NCBI RefSeq assembly: GCF_965638725.1
Contig: NC_134970.1
Span: 2,547,001-2,611,000, forward strand
Source: Aptenodytes patagonicus
Taxonomy: Eukaryota; Chordata; Aves; Sphenisciformes; Spheniscidae
Length of the DNA: 64,000 nucleotides
Reading direction: 5' to 3'
Made by a program: the position numbers and the translations under genes. The notes beneath the pieces are model-generated. The model had not been told where the DNA came from, did no database searches, and was given only the letters and a program-made list of their open reading frames with translations. How positions within the stretch are numbered: the stretch's first letter is position 1; each line of letters opens with the position of its first letter. Shown here piece by piece: positions 13,701 to 22,431 of this stretch.

Positions 13701-16700
13701 TGCCATGCCAGGAGCCGACAGCTCCCGGTTAGTGCACTCCCCAGCAAAGGCTGGTTTGAGCCTGGTTTGTTTTAACCTGGTCTGTTTTAACCTGGTTTAA
13801 CTGCAGCGCAAGGGGAACGGGTGCTCCCCCCAGGTTCACCTACTGAAACAAGGGGCTGAGGCTCCTGAGCTCAATTCCCAAATTCGCTCTTAACACGGCC
13901 TTGGCATCCTTACGTGTTGTAGGAGTGGATGTAGATGCGATGTGAGGAAGCCTGCTGCAGGGAGAAGACGTCGACCACGATCCTGTGCAAAATGTCATTG
14001 GTTTCTGCAAAAAACTGGTCGAATCCCCAGCATTTCTCCTGATCCGCCTCCAGGATGTTAGCCAAAATGGGTATCAGCTGGTCCTTCAGCCCCCTGCAGC
14101 AGCAGCAGAAGAGGTGTTTGCACAGACTGGCATAACCCCGAGCCATAAACGTGGTGACCCGTGGGGCCGGGGAGAGGTGCAGCCCCGCTCCTGTGGCTGA
14201 GCTCCTGTACCGACGGAGCCACTGCCCTGTCTTGCACCCCCTTTTCCCAGCTGTAAAGCAAAGACCTGGTCTGAGAGCTGCGACATTTGCAGATGAAAAG
14301 CTCGTCTGCCTCGCTAAAACCTCCCGCGCTGTCTGAGGTGGGATGCCCTCTCTAGCCATGATGCCAGGACAGGAGACCCCCAGCAGGAGCCGAGCCCGGC
14401 AAGGGACACTCACGCAGAGAGCCGGCAGGTGACGGGCAGCTCGTAGCTCCACTCGATGCTCCCGTTCTCCTGCCTCTGGACCCCCGCGATGGCTCCGGGA
14501 GGCTTCTCGGTGGTAATTTTATACCTGTTGAAAGGAAATTGCTCGCAGGTGAAACAAGCCAAGTGACCTCTGTTTGGGCACTACGTCCCTCAGGTTCAGC
14601 AAAGAGGGAAGGGGCAGAGCACGGGTGGGCTGGGAAAGGTAGGATTCATAAAAAGAAAAAAAACACACAGGGGGAAAATACTTCAAGAAACAGTCAAAAA
14701 GTTTCAAGCAAACACGAACCCTGCCTCCTCTTCCAGCTGTTTAGCCACAAAGTCACAAGGATGTATTTTGAGGGCAAACGTGGTAAATGGGGCACAGATC
14801 CTTTACCACGCTACGCATGCACACTCCCCATAGAGCAGAGAGTATGGAATCAGCCACGGGCTACATTTCAGGGCTTTCTAGGCTATATGGGATTAAGCGG
14901 GCAGTAAACTACAGCTCACAGTCACACAGTGCTGCTGGCACGCACCAAGGTTGTCCTGCAGCCCCCAGGGCCGCCAGCCACGGTCCCACTTCCCCACGCA
15001 GCAGCACCCAGCCCTCCCACCTGGATGCGGTGCCTACATGATCTCCTTGTTCCTGCGAGGTCCCCCGAAGGGGACGAAGGGGAGGCTGCCGGTGGCAGCG
15101 TGGTAGAAGGTGACGCCGATGCTCCAGAGGTCGACGGTGACGCCGTACGCCTTCTGCTGCGGCTTGCGCAGGACCGCTCGCTCATACATGTCTGGGTGCT
15201 GCAGGGATGAAGCAGAGAGCAGCACTGCCAACGCGTCCAACGGGTTTGCAGCGGGCATCAAGCCTTGGGCGCTGGGATTGAAAACCGACTGCTCGCGTTG
15301 GCCTCTTCTACTGCTGGACCCTCCAAACAAAACATCACCTGTAACTCTACAACAAAAATGCTGAGCCCCTCCTCTTCAAAAAAATGTGGCCCCTTTGAGG
15401 TTGGGCTCTCCAAGCCACTGCTGCTCTCTACAAGTTGCCCAGCCGTTGGATGGAGGGATGGGGACCAGCTTCCCCCAGAACTTCCAGGGGCCACCAGACC
15501 GGCGACACGCTGTACTCACGAGATACTCCTCCGTCCCGTAGACAGACACAAACTTTTCATCGTCATCCAGCTCTCGGGCGGCCCCAAAATCTGTCAGCTT
15601 ATAGATGCTCTGCCCATCCTCCCCCATCAGCCGCATGATGTTCCCGGGTTTGATGTCCCTGTGGACAACGCCGTTCTCGCGGAGGTGGTTCATCCCTGCC
15701 ACTGGGCACAAGGGGGGAAGGCAGCGTTCGTGTGCGGGGCTGGAGCAGTTTGCTCCAGCGGGTTTTGTTTAAACGTAGGAACGTGAGAAGGGCCAGAGAG
15801 GGGACAAGCCCCAGGGCTGGCTGCACTTAAATGGGGACCACTGTGACTGGGGGAATGGAGAGGATGAGCGAGCCCACGGTAGGGCACTGCCCTCGTGCTT
15901 CTTCATCGTGGGGCACAGCCTGTTCCCACAGCTGCTTCCCAGAGCAGGTCTGCAAGGAGAAACCCTCAGGCTACCCCCGAACGCAGAGCTCACAAACCCA
16001 CCCCGTTCGGGGGTGCAATTTCTAACTGCTCACCCCAGCCCTCACGTCCATAGCCCAGGGTTGGTGCCCCCAGGGTCCCACCAGCACCGCGAGCTCCCCA
16101 GCCCGCAGCTTCTCAGCCCCAGGCTGTGCTCGCGATGGCAGGCAGCTGCCCATCCCGGGCCGGGGGCACAGGGACCCCCGCACTCACCCACGCATTGCAG
16201 CACAATGAGGAACTCTGACTCGGCCAAGCCGAAGGCGTTCGCCGGGTCTTCCAGCACGTTCAGCAAGCTGCCGCTCGAGCAGTACTCCATCACCAGCACC
16301 TTCTGCTTGCTGCTGCCCTGCGGTGGGGAGCAGCCATGAGGGCTCGGCTGGCCTCGTGTCCCAGCCAGCGGCCTGTCCCCACCCCAGGCAGGACCAGGTC
16401 CCCTCCCCTTGGTTAGTGGGTCCCTGGGTTTTTCCTGCTCGAACAAACCAGTGCTGGAGAACGTCCCCACTGTGCCACGTGCCTGGCCAGGGGACAAGAG
16501 CAGGTCACGTCCGTGCTCCAGCCCAGTGACCCAGTGCCACCAGTGCTGAAGGGCTGGGCTGAGGCTTGGTGCAGAGCTGGAGGGAGGTGGGAGGAGAAGG
16601 CAGCCCGGGACCACCGCTCCCCTCCCGCAGCTCAGACCAGCTCCCCCACCTTACTGGCCCAGTCGGCACAGCAGATTCCCGGGCTGAGGTCCCGCTTACC

Positions 16701-17731
16701 ATCTCCTCCACAGCAAATAATTTGACAATGTTTTTATGGTTCAGCTTCCTCAGCATCTCGAACTCTCTCATCTGGACCTCCTGGGGCCGGTGGTAGCTGG
16801 CGTTATTAAAGACCTTCACAGCAACCAGCTCCCCTGATTTCTGGTAAAAGAGAAAAAAGAGAAAAAGGAAATGGGAGGTGACGCCATCCACGTCCTAAGC
16901 AGCTCTATCAGCTCCGGTACTGCTCCCACATCCCACTCGAGATGCAAACTATGCTGACAGTATAACGTGTTTTCTGAACAGGCATCCTACAGCCTTCATT
17001 TTCTCGACTGCAAAAGCACACTGATGTTATTCACCTCCCTTTGCTTCCTGTCCCCGAAGCCCATGTGCTACATGGCAGCATGTTTATTCAGCTTCACAAA
17101 AAAGTTTATAGCTGGAGCTGAGGCTGGCAGCTCCCTGCCTGCTCTCTGCGGGATGGGGCTGTTTTCAAACCATCCTTGAAGCCGCCTCTCCTGCCCTGCG
17201 CCGTGCAGAGACAGCTTGCTCAATAAACTTCAAAGGCCGGCGAGGCAGAGAGTCTCTATTCCAACCCTGGCAAGTGTTTGCATGAAATATGCAAATTGCC
17301 AAGGACGGGGTTTTCAAAGCCTCTGGGCATTCCCCCGAAAACAGCTTCTTCCCCCCGCGATGCACGGGAGCGCCGGCAGCCGGCGAGCGGGACCCTGCTG
17401 TGAGCACCCTGAAAGCTGCCCTCGACCCACAGACCTGAGCTGGTGCCCGGGGGGAAGGAGCCAAATGAAAAATGAAAATAAAACCCAAAGCAGCCCCCGA
17501 CGCTGCCGGCTGCCGCCGGGGAGCTCCCGGGAGGGCAGGCAGAGGGGAGCACGGGCATCCTCGTGCCGCAGGGCAGGAGGGCAGGGGGGCATGGGGGCAC
17601 CGTGGCTTTGGGGTGGCTGCCCCCCCCCCCCCCCCCCCGCTCACCTTGTTGCGAGCTTTGTAGACGCAGGCCGTGGCGCCCTGGCCCAGGAGGTCCTCGG
17701 TGCTCCAGAGGTAGTTGGGGGTGCTCTGCAT
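4722..17731 (-). CDS. IKBKE: IKK-epsilon kinase (inhibitor of NF-kappa-B kinase subunit epsilon), complete coding region, 20 coding exons
   Basis: This is a cytoplasmic Ser/Thr kinase related to TBK1. Downstream of MAVS, STING or TRIF it phosphorylates IRF3/IRF7, with scaffold partners TANK, NAP1 and SINTBAD. Twenty exons with GT-AG borders join in phase to 722 residues (human is about 716). In order they encode a kinase domain (about 1-300), a ubiquitin-like domain (about 305-385), a helical scaffold/dimerisation domain (about 405-655) and a short C-terminal adaptor-binding part. The Gly loop G16-x-G18, K38, E55, HRD with D135, DFG at 157-159 and activation-loop S172 are all present, so the kinase should be active. 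The kinase exons are nearly identical to the mammalian protein, while the scaffold exons at 451-510 and the tail diverge. TBK1 is the only close alternative; sequences such as [19 protein letters not shown] and the tail fit IKBKE better. The start codon at 17729-17731 gives the family N-terminus MQST. Confidence 0.96.
5529..5600 (-). CDS. IKBKE: IKBKE coding exon 19 (residues 688-711)
   Basis: It encodes [20 protein letters not shown] then IIER, matching the mammalian C-terminal helix (MQEL-E-MK, NN-IIER) that binds TANK-type adaptors. The acceptor is TGGCAG|G and the donor CG|GTGAGT. Confidence 0.93.
5911..6014 (-). CDS. IKBKE: IKBKE coding exon 18 (residues 654-687)
   Basis: It reads [20 protein letters not shown] and then [15 protein letters not shown] Pro-rich linker sits here in the mammalian protein too, between the scaffold domain and the C-terminal adaptor-binding helix. 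The acceptor is CTGCAG|GCT and the donor CG|GTGAGT. Confidence 0.88.
6603..6699 (-). CDS. IKBKE: IKBKE coding exon 17 (residues 621-653)
   Basis: It encodes [20 protein letters not shown] then [13 protein letters not shown]. This is helix-forming and Cys-rich compared with the mammalian equivalent. The acceptor is TTTCTAG|G and the donor AGT|GTAGGT. It ends in phase 0. Confidence 0.88.
6700..8723 (-). other. IKBKE intron between coding exons 16 and 17
   Basis: This is about 2 kb and the longest intron in the gene. It has short A/T homopolymers near 6770 and 7380-7410. No exon, RNA gene or recognisable transposon was seen on either strand. Confidence 0.6.
8724..8825 (-). CDS. IKBKE: IKBKE coding exon 16 (residues 587-620)
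   Basis: It reads [20 protein letters not shown] then [14 protein letters not shown], a long scaffold-domain helix. The acceptor is TTTTAG|G. The donor AG|GTACCA is weak, but its phase is correct. Confidence 0.92.
9683..9722 (-). CDS. IKBKE: IKBKE coding exon 15 (residues 574-586)
   Basis: A 40-nt exon encoding (R)[13 protein letters not shown], a strongly conserved IKK-epsilon/TBK1 scaffold motif. The acceptor is CCCCAG|GG and the donor AA|GTAAGT. Confidence 0.94.
9976..10052 (-). CDS. IKBKE: IKBKE coding exon 14 (residues 548-573)
   Basis: It encodes [20 protein letters not shown] then KARTCL. It matches the family QIQCCLDKMN-IYKQFKK pattern. The acceptor is TTTCAG|C and the donor C|GTAAGT. 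Confidence 0.92.
10351..10463 (-). CDS. IKBKE: IKBKE coding exon 13 (residues 511-547)
   Basis: It reads [16 protein letters not shown] and then [12 protein letters not shown]. The LVK-QVHED pattern matches the scaffold domain. The acceptor is CCGCAG|GTC. The donor AG|GTTTGT is the weakest in the gene, but no alternative keeps the frame. Confidence 0.9.
10563..10638 (-). CDS. IKBKE: IKBKE coding exon 12 (residues 485-510)
   Basis: It encodes [20 protein letters not shown] then TRLQR, a divergent linker followed by a helix. The acceptor is CTTCAG|G and the donor AGG|GTGAGC. It ends in phase 0. Confidence 0.87.
10639..11951 (-). other. IKBKE intron between coding exons 11 and 12
   Basis: About 1.3 kb of intron with a short (CAA)n run near 11190. 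Nothing else recognisable was seen. Confidence 0.6.
11952..12053 (-). CDS. IKBKE: IKBKE coding exon 11 (residues 451-484)
   Basis: It reads [20 protein letters not shown] and then [13 protein letters not shown], a predicted helix. Identity to mammals is low, and the call rests on phase, size, the splice sites (GGCAG|T, CT|GTAAGT) and position between well-matched exons. Confidence 0.85.
12311..12355. repeat. AAT-rich trinucleotide microsatellite
   Basis: An imperfect (AAT/AGT)n tract within the IKBKE intron between coding exons 10 and 11. Confidence 0.9.
12696..12787 (-). CDS. IKBKE: IKBKE coding exon 10 (residues 421-450)
   Basis: It encodes an Ala/Leu-rich helix ([19 protein letters not shown]) ending LLARGLHWV. 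The GLHWV motif matches the mammalian scaffold domain. The acceptor is TTGCAG|AGC and the donor AT|GTGAGT. The upstream part is only weakly like the mammalian sequence. Confidence 0.9.
12867..12931 (-). CDS. IKBKE: IKBKE coding exon 9 (residues 399-420)
   Basis: A short exon encoding [18 protein letters not shown] and then STAK, the start of the scaffold/dimerisation helices. The acceptor is TTCCAG|C and the donor AAG|GTAGGT. It ends in phase 0. Confidence 0.93.
13345..13547 (-). CDS. IKBKE: IKBKE coding exon 8 (residues 331-398), ubiquitin-like domain
   Basis: It reads [20 protein letters not shown], then [19 protein letters not shown], and ends [20 protein letters not shown]. The ubiquitin-like domain regulates kinase activity and substrate presentation in this family. 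The acceptor is TTTCAG|T and the donor GACC|GTGAGT. Confidence 0.94.
13761..13800. repeat. 15-bp tandem repeat, about 2.7 copies
   Basis: The unit CCTGGTYTGTTTTAA occurs at 13761-13775 and 13776-13790, and a partial copy follows to 13800. It lies in the IKBKE intron between coding exons 7 and 8. Confidence 0.85.
13914..14093 (-). CDS. IKBKE: IKBKE coding exon 7 (residues 271-330)
   Basis: It encodes [40 protein letters not shown] and IYIHSYN. It closes the kinase domain and opens the ubiquitin-like domain. The acceptor is CTGCAG|G and the donor AC|GTAAGG. Confidence 0.95.
14414..14524 (-). CDS. IKBKE: IKBKE coding exon 6 (residues 234-270)
   Basis: It reads [15 protein letters not shown] across the junction and ends [13 protein letters not shown]. 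This is the C-lobe, and the pattern TTEKP-GAIAG is typical of IKK-epsilon/TBK1. The acceptor is CAACAG|G and the donor GC|GTGAGT. Confidence 0.93.
15038..15198 (-). CDS. IKBKE: IKBKE coding exon 5 (residues 181-233)
   Basis: It begins [19 protein letters not shown] and includes [20 protein letters not shown] and [10 protein letters not shown], the kinase C-lobe. The acceptor is CTGCAG|CAC. The donor AT|GTAGGC is weaker than its neighbours, but it is the only site that keeps phase with the next exon. Confidence 0.94.
15520..15701 (-). CDS. IKBKE: IKBKE coding exon 4 (residues 120-180), catalytic and activation loops
   Basis: It reads [20 protein letters not shown] with catalytic D135, then [23 protein letters not shown] is at 157-159, and S172, the activating phosphosite, sits in FVSVYG. 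It ends GTEEYL. The acceptor is CCCAG|TGG and the donor CTC|GTGAGT. Confidence 0.96.
16188..16317 (-). CDS. IKBKE: IKBKE coding exon 3 (residues 77-119)
   Basis: It contains the hinge [13 protein letters not shown] and helix-D region [17 protein letters not shown]. The acceptor is CCGCAG|GGC and the donor is GTGG|GTGAGT, leaving one base of codon 120. Length and sequence align with the mammalian exon without gaps. Confidence 0.95.
16700..16840 (-). CDS. IKBKE: IKBKE coding exon 2 (residues 30-76)
   Basis: It encodes [12 protein letters not shown] with the catalytic lysine K38, then the alpha-C helix with E55 (REFE) and [15 protein letters not shown]. The acceptor is TACCAG|AAA and the donor is ATG|GTAAGC. 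Both borders are phase 0. K30, a known ubiquitination site in mammals, is retained as the first residue. Confidence 0.95.
17620..17638. repeat. 19-nt C run (G run on the IKBKE sense strand) at a splice donor
   Basis: Nineteen uninterrupted C on the plus strand. On the transcript it is a G run from intron position +7 to +25 directly after the GTGAGC donor of IKBKE coding exon 1. Its length may be inexact because such runs are error-prone in sequencing. Confidence 0.95.
17645..17731 (-). CDS. IKBKE: IKBKE coding exon 1 (residues 1-29)
   Basis: It begins with ATG at 17729-17731 and reads [18 protein letters not shown], then the Gly-rich ATP loop to KARNK. The donor is AAG|GTGAGC, followed at once by a run of 19 G on the sense strand. 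A 3' splice site AACAG lies about 14 nt before the ATG (AG at 17746-17747), so a noncoding first exon must lie upstream. An in-frame ATG at 17762-17764 falls inside that upstream intron. Confidence 0.95.
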
Positions 17732-19304
17732 CTCCAGCAGCGCTGCTGTTGGGGGGAAGCACATGGGTCACCCCGGGGGCCACTGGCCTCCGCCAGCCCT
17801 GCCACCAAGCCCCGGCGTTTATCCGTCCTCGCCTGGCAGTGCACGGGGAAAAAAGCCGGCCGCAGGACATACCCCTTGGCAGGCAGCCGCCAGCCTCCTA
17901 CCTTGCCGGCGCCAAGCAGGCAGCACCACGCGGAAGGGCTGCGCATGGACGGAGGTGTTAGCGCTGCCAAAAACCACCCTGTCGCTGGGACCTGTCGGGG
18001 CTGGCAGCGAAACACTGACAGATGCAAAAAAATACGAGCAAACAAACGCCGAGCTGCAAGGTGGCGAGAGGCACCTCCCCGCCCCGAGAACAGAAACCTA
18101 TGGGATTGCAAAACCCGCTCTGCAAGCATTAGCTGCGGCTGGAGGAGGAAATGCTTCGGCTTCCTGCTCGAGAAAAAAAAAATTCCCAGAGTTGCAGCCG
18201 TCCCAAGGCGTGCTGGGCTCCGCAGCCGCTCCGCTGGCTCAGCGGCCGGGGCCAGGATGGACTCTGGTAAAAGCAAATGGTGCTGAGCACCGGCCACGGC
18301 GCAGCCCTGCCTGGGACAGGGAGATGGGAAGCAGAGTCAGATCAGGATCTGCATCCAGGGTCTGCGTTCAGCCTTCGTTAGCCGCGCCGGGCGCCCATGC
18401 TGTGCGAGGTCAGTGCTCGGCCCCGGCCGCCCCTGGCACAGGACGCAGCAGCGCACGTTGGGATGCATTTGTGATGAGCTGCTGCCACTGTCCTGCTTTA
18501 CAGAGCCACTGGCTGCTCTGGACTTGTGCTCACGAGCAGTGCCAGGCCTGGGGTGGTTTAGCTCAAGCCGTCTGTCTCCGAAAGCTGTCCATCTCCGAGA
18601 GCTGCTGTGCAGGAGTTACAGGTCCCAGAGGCTTCCCGCATCCAGCGGCAGGGATGGCTCCTGCAGGACCGCAGCTCCCCATCCCCGGGGGAAGCCCTCG
18701 AGCAGGTAAAACGGCTCATAATAAAGTGCAGAAAAGGAGGGAGGAAGCAGGTGCAAACAGAGAAAACAGCCCTGATCCTTCCCCCAGCTGCAAACCCATT
18801 CCCCGTGCGTGTGAAGCAACGGGTCTGGCCTGGCCCCAGCGCTTGCAAATGCTTCCAGAGGGTGTCAGAGATGAGCAAAGGGCAGAGGGGAGATTTTGGG
18901 GCATTCCCTGGCTCCAGCCATGGCTGCTCCCGAGCCACATCACCAGCATCGTTCTCACCAGGAGTCACGCAGTGATTCAGATCGATCAGGTGGATCAAGG
19001 ACTTCTCATCTCAGCGAGAAAAAGCAAAGGTGGCTGCGTTGGGGCTGAGCATCGCTGTTCCCCGCATGGACACGGACACTGTCTATCCCATGCTGTCAGC
19101 AGGCAGCACCCCACGATGCTCACAGTAGGGCCACGGCACAGCCCCACCGGGAACGGAACCCAGAGCTACAGCAGTGCCTCCACGGGATGTCCCCAGAGGG
19201 GGACCAGAACCAGCCCCAAATCCTCGGCACCCAGCCCTGCCAGGGCGAGAGGCAGCAGGGAGAGCAGGCAGGGCTTCACAGCGCGGGCCTGCAGCTGGCA
19301 GATG

Positions 19305-19373
19305 GGATGCAGGGCAGGGTGCGGGATGCAGGGCGGGGTGCGGGATGCAGGGCGGGGTGCGGGATGCAGGGCG
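19305..19373. repeat. 19-bp minisatellite, about 3.6 copies
   Basis: The unit GGATGCAGGGCGGGGTGCG starts at 19305, 19324 and 19343, with a partial fourth copy to 19373. The first copy differs by one base. Confidence 0.92.
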
Positions 19374-21477
19374 CTCAGGGCACACCCCTGCTGCCTGCAC
19401 AGGGCAGAGCGGAGCTGCTCGTGCTTCCTGCTCGCTTTCTGGCTCAGAGGCGCCCACGCGTCGCCTTGCCCAGCCTCAGCACCAGCAGCCAGGGTCTCAC
19501 CGGCAGGAATTATTTTGGGCTGGCGTGGACGTGTGTCTGAAGGTCCTGTCCTCACAAAATGAAGCCTGCAAAGGTATGCGACTACATCAGTGTGTGGTGC
19601 ATCCAAAAATCGATATGACACTTCACCAGTCTGCACACAAACTCTGCGCCTAGCTAGTTTGCTAATAACTGCTGAGCTTCGTTTCCCAGCCACGTGCGGG
19701 TCTGCTTGAGAAACCTGCCGGAGAGCTGCTGAGCTGACGAACTGTGGGGCACGGGCTGGCCCTTGCCCTGAGCTTATCAAAGGGGCGTCTCAGGCTGGCA
19801 CCAGGTAGCAGAGTTCATGATAGTCTGCAGCTGCGGAAGCGGAGTGACGCGAGTCTAACCAAGCGAAACTTTAAATCACTTTGATTAAAGTCATTTTGCT
19901 GCAGCTCAGCTAACAGGAAGAGAAAGGGACGGGGTGACTTCTTGAAGTCATTTCCAGCCTTATTTCCTACGCGTGTGTCCTTCAGCCTGTGCTTGTCCCC
20001 CTCCAAACGGGACCATCAATCTGTCCACACAGCACTGCCCAAGCTCGCACGCTGTGGGTGCAGGCTGCAGATGCAGCGTGGGTACGTGCTGGCTGGGCTG
20101 CTGTGCAGTATCCCTCACTCACCAGACAAAAAGATCGTCAGTTTGAGCTGGAGATGCTTGAGAAGCCTTTCCCCATGCAGAAAAAAAATGCAGCTCATTT
20201 CTCATCTCAGGCCACCACTGAAACTGTAGATAAGAGCAGTTAAGACAAGGAAGAGGGGCAAGTAAAACCTCCAGAGAGAAATTCCAGCCGAGTTTCTTCT
20301 AGAGCTGCCCAAAGGCAAGGAGCCGCTGTGGGTGCAGTGGTGCATCGTGCACCATGTGCTCACCCCCCGCACCCGCCGTGGCTCTGCAAATTCAGCTCCT
20401 GCACAGGAGCCCCGGGAGCGCGAGGAGCTTGTCCTGCGGTTCAGCTCTCTACTGCGAAAAGAAACCAAAACAAAGATTTTTAAAGGCAGAAAACCCAGAC
20501 TCAGGTGTTTTCTGAGACTTCTGACCTGTACACATGGCTTCAGCTTTCGCTGATGCGTGAGCAGATTTGGGCTGGTGAGGGGTAAAGACAGAGAGGAAGG
20601 AAATAATTAAAATATTTTATAACACCCAAAAAAGATTCTTTTCAGGTTGTGCTGCGAGTCTTTTCACACAGTTCTCCACAGGCGTGCCCGAAAGGGAAAC
20701 CAGCACGCCTTGATGCCAGGATGGTGCCAGCCCTTGGAGCCCAGGGGCTCCAGGACATCCCACTTACCCCAGCAGCTCTCCCGGCTGGTTGCACAGTCAG
20801 GTCCAGCCTCGGTGGGAGCTCCCAGTCCAACCCCAGGAACTCACCCACCGGGTTTTGCCCTGTAACAGAGCCCAGCTCCTTTCAGACCCCTTTATCCCTT
20901 CTTTTGCTATCCTTCTAAATTTTATAGCTTATTTCCTTTCCCTGGTTGCCCCGACAGCAGATTTTATCCTCCCCGTCTCAAGGCTGACACCCAAATCCCA
21001 TCCGACCTGCTCAGACTGTTCACACCCATGGTCAGAAACGGGTAAATCACACTTAGCACCAAACACGCAGCGAGACCCCGGGGCCGTGACGTGCCCACGG
21101 GGGACAAACCCTGCGCACGATGTGAGCACCGGTCTCGCACAGGCTGGGAGAGCAAAAACACGGCCTCGAAACCAAGTTTGTGATAAAAATAATTGTTCCA
21201 GCTGGTGGCAGCAAAGCCTAAAAAATAAAGGCCAAGCAGCGTGCTCTGCCTGCAGCAGGCACCTTGTCCTTGGGGGGCTTGGGACAGAAAACGGGGGCAC
21301 AGCCAGGGGCAGGGGAAGCCGACGGCCCCGGTGCTGTCCCCACACCATCCCTGTGACAAACCTGCTCCTCGGCACGCGCCGAGCGTGGGACGCGTCCGTG
21401 AGAGACCGCAGTGCGTGCTGCTGCGCTGAGAGCAGCCCCAGGGAGAGCCTTCACCGGGGGCACCCGCTGCACGGGGG

Positions 21478-21552
21478 GCTGCACACCCGGCTGCACGCTG
21501 GGTCGCACACCCCGTTGCACACCCGGCTGCATGCAAGGCTGCACACCCGGCT
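21478..21552. repeat. Degenerate GC-rich tandem repeat (GCTGCACACCCG-like)
   Basis: About six imperfect 10-15 bp copies of a GCTGCACACCCG motif lie head to tail. The copies are too short and irregular for a CRISPR array. Confidence 0.75.
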
Positions 21553-21585
21553 TTGCCTTTGCCTGCAGCATGGTTCGTCCCAGCA

Positions 21586-21610
21586 GAGCAAAGCAAAGCA
21601 AAGCAAAGCA
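21586..21610. repeat. (AAGCA)n pentanucleotide microsatellite
   Basis: Five tandem AGCAA/AAGCA units in the intergenic DNA. Confidence 0.85.
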
Positions 21611-22408
21611 GGACCCAGGCGTGGCCTCGCCGCGTGTCCCATCTCTTCACAACCAGATCCCATGGTCCTGCCCGGAGCATCACCTTTCCCGCCCTCGCCG
21701 CCCCTTCACAAGTGACCAAATCCTCCCATCACTTACCACTGCGCTTCTTTGTCTGCTAAAAGCAAACAAGAGGTTTGTGAGGGGAGGGTCAGACCTATCT
21801 GCAGTTTGGAAGAAATGATGCGATCAGAAGGGTTTAAGGGATTAATTACAGTGTCCTCTTCTGCGCTGCTGGACAGCAGCAACTAACAGAAAATCAAAAA
21901 TCATTTGTTATCTCTGTCACCCCGTTACCTTTCTGACTCCTATTTCATGCTTTAAAAAAAAAAACAAACAACCAACAACCAACATGCCAGAAGCCACCTG
22001 CGTCCCCCAGAAATCAATGGAGACTAATTGAAGGTTCGCTCAGATGGAAGAGAAGCAGGGCTCACCCCGGCTGTCGGCTTACTGAGGACGGCTCCCGGCT
22101 CACCTGGCCTCTTTGGCCGATTCCGGAGGAGGCAGAGCCCCGGCTGGCAGCGCTCGGGCCATCCTTGGGCCATCCAAGATGGGTGCTCGGCTGCGCAAGC
22201 CGTGGTCCGGTTTCAGGGTCTGTGCTGCAGTTTCAGTTTAACGCGGATGCCGGGCAGGACCCTCCCAGCCTGCGCAGCCGGAGTTTGCTAAACCCCCGCC
22301 AGCCGCCCCGCAGCAGGACCAGGCACTGGGGCACCGGGCTGCCAAAGGCACGTCTGCAAAGGCAGACGACAAAAGCACCACGGCGGCCTCAAAGTGCAGT
22401 CCCCAGAT

Positions 22409-22431
22409 AAAAAAAAAAAAAAAAAAAAAAA
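22409..22431. repeat. 23-nt poly-A run
   Basis: An uninterrupted A homopolymer. No retrotransposon body is recognisable on its 5' side, so it is called a simple repeat. Confidence 0.9.

Larger units (their letters stand above)
17340..18460. promoter_or_regulatory. CpG-rich region at the 5' end of IKBKE, likely promoter area
   Basis: CpG dinucleotides are dense here compared with the DNA on either side, around the start codon and just upstream. A noncoding first exon is required. One possible donor is AAG|GTAGGA with its exon end at 17902, but no TATA box or transcription start can be fixed from sequence alone. Confidence 0.4.

Noticed and set aside
17732-17764. In-frame upstream ATG that would add 11 residues to IKBKE
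   Set aside because: The ATG at 17762-17764 lies upstream of the AACAG acceptor, inside the 5' intron. The family N-terminus MQST fits the ATG at 17729-17731.
21478-21552. Possible CRISPR-like spaced repeat
   Set aside because: The copies are short, imperfect and nearly contiguous, with no uniform spacers, in vertebrate DNA.
20789-21715. 308-codon plus-strand open frame in the intergenic DNA
   Set aside because: It overlaps a 251-codon frame on the other strand and runs through the tandem repeats. The product is low-complexity and matches no family I know.
22409-22431. Poly-A run as the tail of a retroposed gene copy
   Set aside because: No processed-gene sequence is recognisable upstream of the run and no target-site duplication was seen.
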